From Collinsella sp. (lineage in GTDB: Bacteria > Actinomycetota > Coriobacteriia > Coriobacteriales > Coriobacteriaceae): DNA of 64,000 nucleotides. Under the pieces are notes generated by a model. It made no database searches and was not told the DNA's origin. It saw only the letters and a list, made by a program, of their open reading frames with translations. A program made the translations under genes and the position numbers. The stretch lies in contig JAGZEK010000004.1 in the NCBI GenBank assembly GCA_018368345.1, forward strand, positions 1 to 64,000. Reading direction: 5' to 3'. Shown here piece by piece: positions 41,199 to 50,090 of this stretch. Position 1 is the first letter of the stretch; every line of letters starts with the position of its first letter.

Positions 41199-43508
41199 AT
41201 GGCATTGACCCCCAACGAGGCGTATGCGGCCAAGCAGCCGTTTGTGGACAAGGAGACACTCGAGCATATCGTCGAGCAGTTCCCCACGCCGTTTCATCTA
41301 TACGACGAGGCGGGCATCCGCCGCAACATGCAAGAAGTGCGCGACGCCTTTGCATGGAACCCGGGCTTTAAGGAATACTTTGCCGTCAAGGCCAACCCCA
41401 ACCCGGCGCTCATCTCCATTCTCAACGAATACGGCTGCGGCTGCGATTGCTCGAGCTATACCGAGCTCATGATCGCCCGCTCGCTGGGCATCACCGGACA
41501 CGACATCATGTTCTCGTCTAACGACACGCCGGCGGCGGACTTTGAGCTCGCCGACAAGCTGGGTGCCATCGTCAACTTTGACGACATCAGCCACATCGAG
41601 TTCTTTGAGCGCGTCGCAGGGCCCATCCCCAAGACGGTCAGCTGCCGCTTTAATCCGGGCGGCCTGTTCCAGCTCTCCAACGGCATCATGGATAACCCCG
41701 GCGACTCCAAATACGGTATGACCACCGAGCAGCTCTTCGAGGCCTTCCGCATGCTCAAGGCCAAGGGCGCCGAGGACTTTGGTATCCACGCCTTCCTTGC
41801 CAGCAACACCGTCACCAACGACTACTACCCCAAGCTTGCGCGCATCCTCTTTGAGCTTGCCGTGCGCCTGGAGCGTGAAACGGGCGCACATGTCGCCTTT
41901 ATCAATCTGTCCGGCGGTGTGGGTATCCCCTACCTGCCCGAGCAGCAGGCTAACGACATCCGTGCCATCGGCGAGGGCGTACACGCGGCCTACGACGAGA
42001 TCTTGGTTCCCGCCGGCATGGGCGATGTGGCGATTTGCACCGAGATGGGTCGCTTTATGATGGGCCCCTACGGCTGCCTGGTGACCAAGGCCATCCACGA
42101 AAAGCAGATCTACAAGGACTATATCGGCGTGGACGCAAGCGCCGTCGATCTGATCCGTCCTGCCATGTATGGCGCTTACCACCACATTACGGTGATGGGA
42201 CAGCCGGGTGGCGCCGACAAGACCGCAGCACCCGTTACGGACACCTACGACATCACGGGCAATCTGTGTGAGAACAATGACAAGTTCGCCATTGATCGCG
42301 AGTTGCCGCATATCGACATGGGCGACCTGCTCGTGATCCACGATACCGGCGCGCATGGCTACTCCATGGGCTACAACTACAACGGCCGTCTGCGCTCCGC
42401 CGAGGTGCTGCTGCGCCCCGATGGCTCGGCCGACCTCATCCGCCGTGCTGAGCGCCCGGGCGATTACTTTGCCACGCTCGACGTGCTGCCTAGCGGCCGA
42501 GAGCTGCTGGCCAAGTCGCGCACCGAAAGTGCCCGCCGTCGCGCCCAGGACGAGCGTCTGGCCGTCGCCGCTCAGTGGAACAAACGCATCCAGATCGCGG
42601 AAGCGAAGGAGAAGAACATGGATATCCGCAACCTCGAGGGTTCGATCGTCGCCCTCGTCACGCCGTTTAAAAAGGACGGAAGCGTCGACTTTGACGCGCT
42701 CGAGCGCCTTATCGATTTCCACCTGCAAAACGGTACCGACGCCATCCTCACCCTGGGCACCACCGGCGAGAGCGCCACGATGACTGACGATGAGGACAAC
42801 TCCGTTGTCGCCGCGGTGGTCAAGCAGGTTGCAGGCCGTGTCCCCGTCATCGCCGGCTCGGGCTCCAACTCCACGCAGACCATGCTCACCAAGTCGCTCA
42901 CCTATCAGGGCCTGGGCGCCGACGGCCTGCTGCTCATTACCCCCTACTACAACAAGTCCAACGAGGAGGGCATCTACCAGCACTTTAAGACCGTTGCCGA
43001 TGCCGTAGATATCCCCTGCATCCTGTACAACATCCCCGGCCGCTGCGGCTGCGGCATCAGCGAGCGCAACGTAGAGCGCTTGGCCGCGCACCCCAACATC
43101 ATGGGTATTAAAGAAGCCTCGGGCAACGTCGCCTACGCGGCCAAGATCGCCCACCTGCTGTCCGATGACTTCCGCATGTACTCGGGCGAGGACGCCCTCA
43201 CCGTGCCGCTCATGAGCCTGGGCGCCTCGGGCACCATCAGTGTGTGGGCCGATGTTCAGCCGCAGCTCGTGCACGACATGTGCCGCGCCTATCTGGACGG
43301 CGACGTAGCGCGCGCCCGCGATATCCAGATTGCCGGCCAGCCGCTCATCAATGCCCTCTTTAGCGAGGTCAACCCCATCCCAGTTAAGGAAGCGCTCGCC
43401 CAGATGGGTATGATCGAGGCAAACTACCGCATGCCGCTGTGCCCCATGGCCAACGACACGCGAGCCGCACTTACCGATGCTCTGAAGGGAGCTGGTCTGC
43501 TTGATTAA
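41199..43508 (+). CDS. lysA-dapA: Fused diaminopimelate decarboxylase and dihydrodipicolinate synthase
   Basis: One uninterrupted 769-residue frame. Residues 1-450 are a PLP diaminopimelate decarboxylase: Schiff-base Lys in EYFAVKANPNPALI, SGGVGIPY, and GNLCENND plus HDTGAHGYSMGYNYNGRLRS. After a charged linker (about 450-473) residues 474-769 are dihydrodipicolinate synthase: GSIVALVTPF, LTLGTTGESATM, YYNKSNEEGIYQHF, YNIPGRCGCGI and Schiff-base Lys in MGIKEASGN. The dapA part has its own AAGGAG and ATG at 42618, so separate DapA may also be made. The two catalyse the first and last committed steps of lysine synthesis. Controlled by the lysine riboswitch; its stop overlaps dapB. Confidence 0.9.
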   Translation: MALTPNEAYAAKQPFVDKETLEHIVEQFPTPFHLYDEAGIRRNMQEVRDAFAWNPGFKEYFAVKANPNPALISILNEYGCGCDCSSYTELMIARSLGITGHDIMFSSNDTPAADFELADKLGAIVNFDDISHIEFFERVAGPIPKTVSCRFNPGGLFQLSNGIMDNPGDSKYGMTTEQLFEAFRMLKAKGAEDFGIHAFLASNTVTNDYYPKLARILFELAVRLERETGAHVAFINLSGGVGIPYLPEQQANDIRAIGEGVHAAYDEILVPAGMGDVAICTEMGRFMMGPYGCLVTKAIHEKQIYKDYIGVDASAVDLIRPAMYGAYHHITVMGQPGGADKTAAPVTDTYDITGNLCENNDKFAIDRELPHIDMGDLLVIHDTGAHGYSMGYNYNGRLRSAEVLLRPDGSADLIRRAERPGDYFATLDVLPSGRELLAKSRTESARRRAQDERLAVAAQWNKRIQIAEAKEKNMDIRNLEGSIVALVTPFKKDGSVDFDALERLIDFHLQNGTDAILTLGTTGESATMTDDEDNSVVAAVVKQVAGRVPVIAGSGSNSTQTMLTKSLTYQGLGADGLLLITPYYNKSNEEGIYQHFKTVADAVDIPCILYNIPGRCGCGISERNVERLAAHPNIMGIKEASGNVAYAAKIAHLLSDDFRMYSGEDALTVPLMSLGASGTISVWADVQPQLVHDMCRAYLDGDVARARDIQIAGQPLINALFSEVNPIPVKEALAQMGMIEANYRMPLCPMANDTRAALTDALKGAGLLD

Positions 43509-44241
43509 GACCGTCATTATGGGAACGGGCCGCATGGGCTCGCTCATCCGCACTACCGCCGAAGGCATTGTCGACGCCGCCGGGCAGCCCGTTTTTGATA
43601 TCGTGGCCCACATCGGCTTCGACTTGTCCGAGCTCGAGAGCGCCCCGGCAGCCGACGTCATCATCGACTTCTCGAACGTCATGACCTTCGATGCCGTCGT
43701 CGCCTATGTCGAGTGCACGGGCGCGGCGTTGGTCTCGGGCACTACAGGCTACACACCCGAGCAGATGGATCGCCTGCGCGAGCTGGGTCAGAACGCCCGC
43801 GTCATGCACTCCGGCAATTACTCCATCGGTATCGCAGCCCTGCGTCATCTGGTAGCACAGGCCACACGCGAGCTGCCCGGCTTTGACTGCGAAATCGTCG
43901 AGACGCACCATAACCAAAAGGTCGATGCCCCCAGCGGCACTGCAAAGCTGCTGCTCGACGCCGTAGTCGAGGCCGAGCCCGAGGCAGGCTACCACCCCGT
44001 CTATGGCCGCGAGGGCATGTGCGGAGCGCGCGACCCCAAGGAGATCGGCATGCACTCGCTGCGCGGTGGCACTGTCGCCGGCGTGCACGAAGTGAGTTTC
44101 TTTGGCCAGGACGAAGAAGTCACGCTCACGCATCGCGCCACAAGCCGTCAGATCTTCGTCAACGGCGCCCTGGCAGCCGCGCAGAAGCTCGTCACCCGCG
44201 AGCACGGCTTCTATACGTTCGACCAGGTCATGTTTGCCTAA
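43501..44241 (+). CDS. dapB: 4-hydroxy-tetrahydrodipicolinate reductase
   Basis: The second step after DapA, using NAD(P)H. Residues 1-15 read IKTVIMGTGRMGSLIR (nucleotide-binding loop), with IIDFSNVMTFDAVV, VSGTTGYTPEQM and SGNYSIGIAALRHL. The catalytic motif is EIVETHHNQKVDAPSGTAK. 246 aa is normal. A TTG start at 43501 overlaps the fusion gene's stop (TTGATTAA) and has AAGGGAG 8 bases upstream, indicating coupled translation. Confidence 0.94.
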   Translation: MIKTVIMGTGRMGSLIRTTAEGIVDAAGQPVFDIVAHIGFDLSELESAPAADVIIDFSNVMTFDAVVAYVECTGAALVSGTTGYTPEQMDRLRELGQNARVMHSGNYSIGIAALRHLVAQATRELPGFDCEIVETHHNQKVDAPSGTAKLLLDAVVEAEPEAGYHPVYGREGMCGARDPKEIGMHSLRGGTVAGVHEVSFFGQDEEVTLTHRATSRQIFVNGALAAAQKLVTREHGFYTFDQVMFA

Positions 44242-44280
44242 CCAGGTATCAACCGGATCCACCCAAAGGAGAGACAGCAA

Positions 44281-45000
44281 ATGAGCAATGCAGCCGAGAT
44301 GGATGCCCAGGAGATTATCAACTACATCGCCACAGCGCCCAAAAAGACGCCCGTCAAACTGTACGTGCGCGAGAAGCCCGGCATGAAGGTCCAGTGGGGC
44401 AATGCGCACGTCTACGGCGGTCGTCGTGGCAAGACCGTCTTTGGTGACTGGGATGAGCTCAAGGCCATCCTCGATGCCAATGCCGACTCCATCGACTACT
44501 ACGACGTCGAGAATGACTGCCGCAACTCCGCCGTGCCCATGCTCGACCTTAAGGGCATCAACGCCCGCATCGAGCCGGGCGCGATCATCCGTGACCGCGT
44601 CGAGATCGGCGATCGCGCCGTCATCATGATGGGTGCCATCATCAATATCGGCTCCGTCATCGGTGAGGGCTCCATGATCGACATGGGCGCCGTGCTGGGC
44701 GGCCGCGCCACAGTGGGCAAGAACTGCCACATCGGCGCTGGAACCGTGTTGGCAGGCGTCGTTGAACCCGCAAGCGCCACGCCCGTCATCATCGAGGACG
44801 ATGTCATGATCGGCGCCAACGCCGTGGTCCTGGAAGGCGTGCACGTAGGCAAGGGCGCTGTCGTTGCCGCCGGCGCCGTGTGCGTCGAGGACGTCCCCGC
44901 TGGTGCCGTCGTGGCCGGCGTCCCCGCCCGCGTCATCAAGATGCGCGACGAGAAGACCGACAGCAAGACCGGTCTCGAGGAAGGTCTGCGCCAGCTGTAG
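44281..45000 (+). CDS. dapH: Tetrahydrodipicolinate N-acetyltransferase
   Basis: A 239-residue acyltransferase that acetylates tetrahydrodipicolinate. The N-terminal domain has ATPKKTPVKLYVRE-like helices and FGDWDELKAIL; from about residue 90 a left-handed beta helix of hexapeptide repeats follows (IEPGAIIRDRVEIGDRAVIM, MDMGAVLGGRATVGKNCHIG). The length matches DapH (about 235 aa) and not succinyltransferase DapD, so this organism uses the acetylase branch. AAAGGAG precedes the ATG. Last gene of the lysine operon. Confidence 0.92.
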   Translation: MSNAAEMDAQEIINYIATAPKKTPVKLYVREKPGMKVQWGNAHVYGGRRGKTVFGDWDELKAILDANADSIDYYDVENDCRNSAVPMLDLKGINARIEPGAIIRDRVEIGDRAVIMMGAIINIGSVIGEGSMIDMGAVLGGRATVGKNCHIGAGTVLAGVVEPASATPVIIEDDVMIGANAVVLEGVHVGKGAVVAAGAVCVEDVPAGAVVAGVPARVIKMRDEKTDSKTGLEEGLRQL

Positions 45001-45042
45001 GGTTGCGCGGGTTTACCAACCCGCGTAACAGCTCGACGCTGC

Positions 45043-45140
45043 AAACGCCCCAGAGCGGCAATCTGACGTTCAATCGTCGGGCATGACCAGAAGGTCAATG
45101 CCCTCCTCTTTCACGTCACCTTGCTCGCTCTGGGGCGTTT
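45043..45140. repeat. 15-bp inverted repeat at the dapH/NdpA junction
   Basis: AAACGCCCCAGAGCG (45043-45057) pairs perfectly with CGCTCTGGGGCGTTT (45126-45140). The interior contains a second near-perfect hairpin, GGGCATGACC / GGTCAATGCCC with one bulge. It starts 43 bases after the dapH stop. Confidence 0.8.
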
Positions 45141-45183
45141 TCGCTGACTTATGCTCAACCTACGGCGCAATTCAATCCCAAGC

Positions 45184-45220
45184 AAAAAAGGCCGAAGCCC
45201 TCATCCGAGGCTTCGACCTT
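45184..45220 (-). terminator. Terminator after the NdpA-like gene
   Basis: On the minus strand GGTCGAAGCC ... GGCTTCGGCC is followed by TTTTTTG. Confidence 0.85.
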
Positions 45221-45246
45221 TGTTTTTTGCAGCGTCCAGGCGCAGT

Positions 45247-46251
45247 TTATCTATTCTCGATGCTGCCGATGTTTTTGAGCTCGATGGAAATGAGGCCGTT
45301 GGGCTCGTTGACGAACTCGATGTACTCGGAGTTCGAGCCCATCTCGGCCGGAAAGCTGATCTCGATGCCCGTATCGGTACGAATCTTGTGGTTGCGCACG
45401 GCCGCACGCTCGACCTGCTTGCGCTCCACGGGCACACGCTCGGGCACCTTCTCTTCGGTCAGCGCCGCGCGTACGCTCTCCTTGATGACCGGCTCGTCCT
45501 CAAAGACCTCATCGACGATATCCCAGGGCGGCAGCTCCTCGTCATCCTCAACCTTCTCGGCAACGGCAGCCTTAACCTTAGCGAGCGCTACGGCCGTATT
45601 GGCACCGTGCTCCTCGGCGACTTCCTCGACCACGCGCGTCACGGTGTCGATGACCTCCTTGCCCGACACGCCCGTATCGCACTGCAGCAGACCGTCGGGA
45701 ATGAGCATGCGGTCTTCGCCGGCAATCTTGCGCTTCTTGTCCACATAGCCGATCTCCATGGTGCTCGCACGCACGATGGCATAGCTTGGCACCTTTTGGG
45801 AAGGATTCGGCAGGATAGCATAGTGGCGCGCGATGTCGTTGCGTACCTCGCCCTCCTCGCGGCCCACCTCGTGCATAAAGGCCTGCTTGGAGCCCAGCAG
45901 CATCACGGCAAACCAGCGGGCATCCTCATCGTCGTCAAAGTCGGCCACGAGCACATCGGTGGACTCGGCTTTTTCGGCCTTGGTAAGCTCGGAGGAAATG
46001 AACTCCGCAATCTGCTGCGACAGGTCTACGAACTCGCGCTCGCCAAAGAAATAGCCCTTGAGCTCGCCGCCAAACGCAGAGTTCTCGGCAAACGCGGCGC
46101 GTTTATTGTCGGCCGAGGTACGTGCGCGGCGCAGATGCGTGGTCACGAAGTTGCGCACGGTACGGCTCTCGATATCGAGCTCGCGCTGGCTCATAACGTT
46201 GACGGCAGAGTCAAAGTCCAGGATATGCAGAATCGCATGATTGATTTTCAT
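45247..46251 (-). CDS. Nucleoid-associated protein NdpA family
   Basis: A 334-residue protein resembling the 37-kDa nucleoid-associated family: it starts MKINHAILHILDFDSAVNVM, has SSELTKAEKAESTDVLVADF and ARWFAVMLLGSKQAFMHEVG, and TMEIGYVDKKRKIAGEDRML. The end is IEFVNEPNGLISIELKNIGS. ATG at 46251 is chosen because the domain starts there. Function in E. coli is DNA binding of unclear purpose. Confidence 0.75.
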   Translation of the reverse strand: MKINHAILHILDFDSAVNVMSQRELDIESRTVRNFVTTHLRRARTSADNKRAAFAENSAFGGELKGYFFGEREFVDLSQQIAEFISSELTKAEKAESTDVLVADFDDDEDARWFAVMLLGSKQAFMHEVGREEGEVRNDIARHYAILPNPSQKVPSYAIVRASTMEIGYVDKKRKIAGEDRMLIPDGLLQCDTGVSGKEVIDTVTRVVEEVAEEHGANTAVALAKVKAAVAEKVEDDEELPPWDIVDEVFEDEPVIKESVRAALTEEKVPERVPVERKQVERAAVRNHKIRTDTGIEISFPAEMGSNSEYIEFVNEPNGLISIELKNIGSIENR

Positions 46252-46325
46252 ATACGGCATTCCGTTCTAGATTGAATTGAGCACGAACCAGTATAGCGGT
46301 CGAGCCCGCCCCAGGCGCATCGAAG

Positions 46326-46360
46326 ATTGGTGCATCGGGGACAGGTTGCTTTGCACCAAT
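46326..46360. repeat. Dispersed AACCTGTCCC palindrome, TTGGTGCA-armed copy 1
   Basis: ATTGGTGCA (46326-46334) and TGCACCAAT (46352-46360) frame TCGGGGACAGGTTGCTT. It immediately precedes the stop of the DUF2974 gene, which ends at 46363. Compare 47541-47590. Confidence 0.7.
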
Positions 46361-46362
46361 GG

Positions 46363-47523
46363 CTAGCGCAGGAGCTCGGACTGCCATACCTCGAGCTGTT
46401 CTGCCAGGCTCTTACCACTAGAAGGCACGCTGAACTCGGGACGTTTGGGCAGCAGCGCACACTTAAGAATTGCCACGATGGTCTGCGAGACAAAGCGTCG
46501 CGTATCCTTGTCAAACCCTTGCGCAGCCTGGAGCATCACGGGCAGGCTCTCGCGCAGATTCCCAGCGATATCCGCAAACCGCTCAGCACCCGTAGCCTCA
46601 AACACGGAGAACAACGCATCTACAAAACGCTCGCGCTCGCTAGGCGAAACTGCAAGCAGCATCTCGCGAATGGAGCCATCAACGTATCGAGCACCGGCGG
46701 ACAGGCGCTCACAGTACACGAAGTCGCGACCATCAACCACCCAGCTAAAGGGATTGTGCTGCAGCAGGCTGAACTCGGTGCTCTCAACGATGGCATAGTC
46801 CTCCTGCGTCTCGAACATCATGCCAAAGATCGACGACCGAGGTAGCGTCTTGTCGATTCGACCGGAAAGATCGGCAAAGGCGTTGCCGTTCAGAAACTCC
46901 TCGACGAAACCCGGACCATCATGGGAATACGCCTGTTCGATTCGCGCACGGGCGACATCGGAGCACATCGCCGCACCGTACACCGCAAGGTTTCCACCCT
47001 TGGAATGACCTCCGCACAAAAGCGGCCCGTCAATCGCATCCGCCGCCTCGTCCACATAACGCGCCGCGGATTCCTGGGCCGGCACAGGATACCGGAACGC
47101 CATGTTAAAGTCCTCTTTCCAGCCCACAATCGTGCTGTCGGTCCCCCGGAAGGAAAGATAGCTAAACCCCGCCGGAAACCGGAACGCCATGGCTGCAAAC
47201 TGCTCTGTCGCCACCACATCGCTCACGGCACGATAGCCGCAAACGTGCACGCCACGGTAGCGAGGACTTGCTGCCACGGCCTCCAGCAAGGCCTTGCTCC
47301 CCTCCGGGTCCCACAAGTCGTCAATCATGTCCCGGTAGCACTCGGCACGCAGCAGCTCGCGTACGTCTAGGCCCTGCCAGTTCGTCAGCTCCGCCATATC
47401 ACCCGGCAAACGCAAATAGGACAACCACGCAAAGACGAGGCTATCCACCGCGCAGAACGGCCTCTCCTCAAACGGATCAAACGCCGTCTGGGCATAGGTT
47501 AAAAAATTAGGCGAATCCGACAT
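46363..47523 (-). CDS. Mbeg1-like (DUF2974) alpha/beta hydrolase
   Basis: A 386-residue protein of the DUF2974 group. It has an N-terminal pattern SPNFLTYAQTAFDPFEERPF and AVDSLVFAWLSYLRLPGDM, the central FPAGFSYLSFRGTDSTIVGW and the nucleophile elbow CGGHSKGGNLAVYGA. It is probably a cytosolic esterase or lipase; the substrate is unknown. ATG at 47523 has GATGGGAGGGCC upstream. Confidence 0.85.
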   Translation of the reverse strand: MSDSPNFLTYAQTAFDPFEERPFCAVDSLVFAWLSYLRLPGDMAELTNWQGLDVRELLRAECYRDMIDDLWDPEGSKALLEAVAASPRYRGVHVCGYRAVSDVVATEQFAAMAFRFPAGFSYLSFRGTDSTIVGWKEDFNMAFRYPVPAQESAARYVDEAADAIDGPLLCGGHSKGGNLAVYGAAMCSDVARARIEQAYSHDGPGFVEEFLNGNAFADLSGRIDKTLPRSSIFGMMFETQEDYAIVESTEFSLLQHNPFSWVVDGRDFVYCERLSAGARYVDGSIREMLLAVSPSERERFVDALFSVFEATGAERFADIAGNLRESLPVMLQAAQGFDKDTRRFVSQTIVAILKCALLPKRPEFSVPSSGKSLAEQLEVWQSELLR

Positions 47524-47540
47524 GGCCCTCCCATCAACTA

Positions 47541-47590
47541 TGGTGCATTGGGGCAACTATGGTGCATTGGGGTCAGGTTACTTTGCACCA
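47541..47590. repeat. Tandem TGGTGCATTGGGG repeat with TTGCACCA partner
   Basis: AACTATGGTGCATTGGGG occurs twice (about 47537-47554 and 47556-47573), and the second copy continues TCAGGTTACTTTGCACCA, making a palindrome with TGGTGCA. The core GGGGTCAGGTTACTTTGCAC is nearly the sequence at 46326-46360. It sits in the gap before the DUF2974 gene. Confidence 0.75.
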
Positions 47591-47623
47591 AAAAGGCGCC
47601 CGGGCCGTGTGGACCCGGACGCC
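47589..47623 (-). terminator. Terminator after ldh
   Basis: On the minus strand GGCGTCCGGG ... CCCGGGCGCC is followed by TTTTTGGTG. Confidence 0.85.
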
Positions 47624-47656
47624 TTCATTGTAGCTTTTCGCTCTAGCGAGCTTGAT

Positions 47657-48607
47657 TTAGCAGGAGAAGTCGACGCTGTCGATGATGTCCTTGAGGGCCT
47701 TGGCGGAGGCGGTGAGCTCATGCTGCTCGTCATCGTTCAGCGGCACGGGGACGCGACAGACGACGCCGTCGCGGCCAACGACCGTCGGCATGGAGATGGC
47801 AAGATCGGACAGGCCATACTCGCCCACCATGAGCGAGGAGACGGGCAGAACGGTCTGCTCATCGCGCATGACGGCGGTGCAGATGCGCTTGACGGCCATG
47901 GCGACGCCATAGTAGGTGGCGTGCTTCTTCTCGATGATGGTGTAGGCGGAGTTCTTGACGTCCTCGGCGATGCGCTTCTCGGCAGCCTCATGCTCCAGAT
48001 GACCGTGAAGCTCGCAGAAAGTGTTCAGCGGCACGCCGGCAACCTGGGCGCTGGACCAAGCGACAAACTCAGAGTCGCCGTGCTCACCCATGACATAGGC
48101 CTGGACATCGCGCGGGTCAACCTCGACGTGGGCACCAAGCATCTGCTGCAGACGGCCAGTGTCGAGCACGGTGCCGGAGCCGATGACATGGCCCTCGGGC
48201 AGGCCGGACATCTTGATGGCGGCATAGGTCAGAACATCGACCGGGTTGGAGACAATGAGCAGAATGCCGTCGAAGCCAGACTTCTTAATTTCGGGAATGA
48301 TGGACTTAAAGATGTTGACGTTCTTGTTGACCAGGTCCAGGCGAGTCTCACCGGGCTTCTGGGCAGCGCCAGCGGTGACGACGATCATGGCGGCGTCGGC
48401 GACATCGGAATAATCGCCGGCGTAGATCTTCATCGGCTCGGCAAACGTCATGCCGTGCGCGATATCCAGGGCCTCACCCTCGGCGCGGTTCTTGTCCACG
48501 TCGATGAGGACCATCTCGGAGAACAGACCACTCTGCATCAGCGCGAACGCCGAAGACGAACCAACGAAACCGCAGCCGACAATAGCGACCTTCTTCTCGT
48601 TAACCAT
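47657..48607 (-). CDS. ldh: L-lactate dehydrogenase
   Basis: Reduces pyruvate to L-lactate with NADH. VAIVGCGFVGSSSAFALMQS is the NAD loop, followed by DVDKNRAEGEALDIAHGM, PGETRLDLVNKNVNIFK (substrate Arg) and the active-site YVMGEHGDSEFVAWSSAQ. The GEHGDSE motif favours lactate over malate dehydrogenase. 316 aa. ATG at 48607 has GGGAG upstream; the longer frame from 48685 lies in a hairpin. It is 202 bases downstream of an aminotransferase gene. Confidence 0.93.
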   Translation of the reverse strand: MVNEKKVAIVGCGFVGSSSAFALMQSGLFSEMVLIDVDKNRAEGEALDIAHGMTFAEPMKIYAGDYSDVADAAMIVVTAGAAQKPGETRLDLVNKNVNIFKSIIPEIKKSGFDGILLIVSNPVDVLTYAAIKMSGLPEGHVIGSGTVLDTGRLQQMLGAHVEVDPRDVQAYVMGEHGDSEFVAWSSAQVAGVPLNTFCELHGHLEHEAAEKRIAEDVKNSAYTIIEKKHATYYGVAMAVKRICTAVMRDEQTVLPVSSLMVGEYGLSDLAISMPTVVGRDGVVCRVPVPLNDDEQHELTASAKALKDIIDSVDFSC

Positions 48608-48633
48608 TAGAAACTCCCATCTCTCTCCACAAA

Positions 48634-48664
48634 CAAGCCGCCCGGGAACGACCCGAGCGGCTTG
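48634..48664 (-). terminator. Hairpin between the aminotransferase and ldh genes
   Basis: CAAGCCGC ... GCGGCTTG with CGGG/CCCG inner pairs; on the minus strand it is followed by TTTGTGG. It may end the aminotransferase transcript or reduce expression of ldh. Confidence 0.6.
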
Positions 48665-48808
48665 CCGTAATCCCAATACATCCAATCGGGACTTTGATTA
48701 TGCTCCTATTCGCAGCCAAAAATCGACCGTTTACCGAAATTGTTTGCAGGATTCGTAAAATAACTGCACGAAATCGGTTTCGAGCTATTGACGAGTCGAA
48801 ATAGGTTT

Positions 48809-49972
48809 CTAATACAGGCCCGCCTCGCGAATGGCCTCGACAGCCAAAGCGATCTGATCGGGCGGCAGGACCAGCGCCATGCGCACGTGCCCCTCGCCCG
48901 AAGGACCAAAGCTCGCGCCCGGCGTCACCACAACGCCGGCCTTCTCCATGAGCTCCTCGCAAAACGCCATGGAATCGGTGCGACCACCGGGAAGCTTGGC
49001 CCACACAAACATAGAACCATGCGCGTTGGGACGCTCCCAGCCCAGGCCCTCAAGACCGTCGCACAGGGCATCGCGGCGTTCCTGATACTTCAGACGCTGC
49101 GCCTCAACCTCATCGCGCGGACCGTTCAGGCAGGCGATAGCAGCCTTCTGGATCGGGAAGAACATACCGAAGTCGATCTGACCACGCAGCTTGGCAAAGG
49201 CCGAGACAACATCCTCGCGACCGACCAAAAAGCCGATGCGGGCACCGGTGACGTTAAACGACTTGGAAAGCGAGAAGAACTCCACGCCCACCTCAAGCGC
49301 ACCGGGATACTGCAAGAAGCTGCCGCCGGGCTCGCCGTCAAACACGATGTCGGAGTACGCGTTGTCGTGAACGATGAGCAGATCATGCTCGCGGGCGAAA
49401 GCGATAATCTCCTCGTAGACCTCGGGTGTGCCCACCGAGCCCACCGGGTTCGCAGGCAGCGACACGATCATATACTTGGCACGATCGGCCACCTCGGGAT
49501 CGATGCCCGCCACATAGGGCAGGTAATTATGCTCGGCAACCAGCGGATAGTATTCGAGCTTGGCATCGGCGATCTTGGCACCCGCCTCAAAGACCGGGTA
49601 GCACGGATCGGGAACCAGAATGGTGTCACCCGGATCGAGCAGGGCCAGGCCCAAATGGCCCACGCCCTCCTGCGTGCCGTTGCACGACTGCACCATAGAC
49701 GGCGTAATGCCCGAAACGCCAAAGCGGCGCTCATAGTAATCGCACACGGCTTGCTTGAGTTCGGGCAGGTCGCGCAGGGCATACTTCCACATCTCGGGAT
49801 CTTGGGCTGCCTGCGTGAGCGCCTCGACCACATGGTCGTACGGCTTAAAGTCGGGCGTGCCCACGCTCATGTTGTAAATGGTCTTGCCCTGAGCCTTCAG
49901 CGCGAGAAGCTTGTTGTTGAGCGAGGCGAAGACCTCCGCGCCAAAGCGGTCGAGACGCTGCGATGCCTGCAT
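48809..49972 (-). CDS. PLP-dependent aminotransferase, class I/II
   Basis: A 387-residue fold-type I aminotransferase. MSVGTPDFKPYDHVVEALTQ, SCNGTQEGVGHLGLALLDPG, YMIVSLPANPVGSVGTPEVY and the Schiff-base Lys in FFSLSKSFNVTGARIGFLVG are seen; an Arg near the end (GEGHVRMALVLP) binds the substrate carboxylate. It resembles LL-diaminopimelate or alanine/aspartate-type enzymes; specificity is not determined. Because lysine synthesis here needs an N-acetyl-DAP aminotransferase (PatA-like), this gene is a possible candidate. ATG at 49972 has AAAGGTGG upstream. Confidence 0.88.
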   Translation of the reverse strand: MQASQRLDRFGAEVFASLNNKLLALKAQGKTIYNMSVGTPDFKPYDHVVEALTQAAQDPEMWKYALRDLPELKQAVCDYYERRFGVSGITPSMVQSCNGTQEGVGHLGLALLDPGDTILVPDPCYPVFEAGAKIADAKLEYYPLVAEHNYLPYVAGIDPEVADRAKYMIVSLPANPVGSVGTPEVYEEIIAFAREHDLLIVHDNAYSDIVFDGEPGGSFLQYPGALEVGVEFFSLSKSFNVTGARIGFLVGREDVVSAFAKLRGQIDFGMFFPIQKAAIACLNGPRDEVEAQRLKYQERRDALCDGLEGLGWERPNAHGSMFVWAKLPGGRTDSMAFCEELMEKAGVVVTPGASFGPSGEGHVRMALVLPPDQIALAVEAIREAGLY

Positions 49973-49990
49973 GGTGCCACCTTTCGATAT

Positions 49991-50022
49991 AAAAAACGCG
50001 GCGCTCCGACAAGAGCGCCGCG
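49991..50022 (-). terminator. Terminator after nadE
   Basis: CGCGGCGCTC / GAGCGCCGCG stem followed on the minus strand by TTTTTTATA, about 70 bases after the nadE stop. Confidence 0.88.
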
Positions 50023-50090
50023 CGATACGGGCCATCAGATTGCAAAAGTGTAACGCTTGCAACCCCCGTATTGGTTCAATTTAGCCAACC

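Noticed and set aside
41298..43682. Long open frame on the minus strand opposite lysA-dapA
   Set aside because: Same GC-bias artefact; the plus strand encodes two well-recognised enzymes.
47537..47573. CRISPR-like direct repeats
   Set aside because: Only two copies without spacers and part of a palindromic element; no cas genes in the window.
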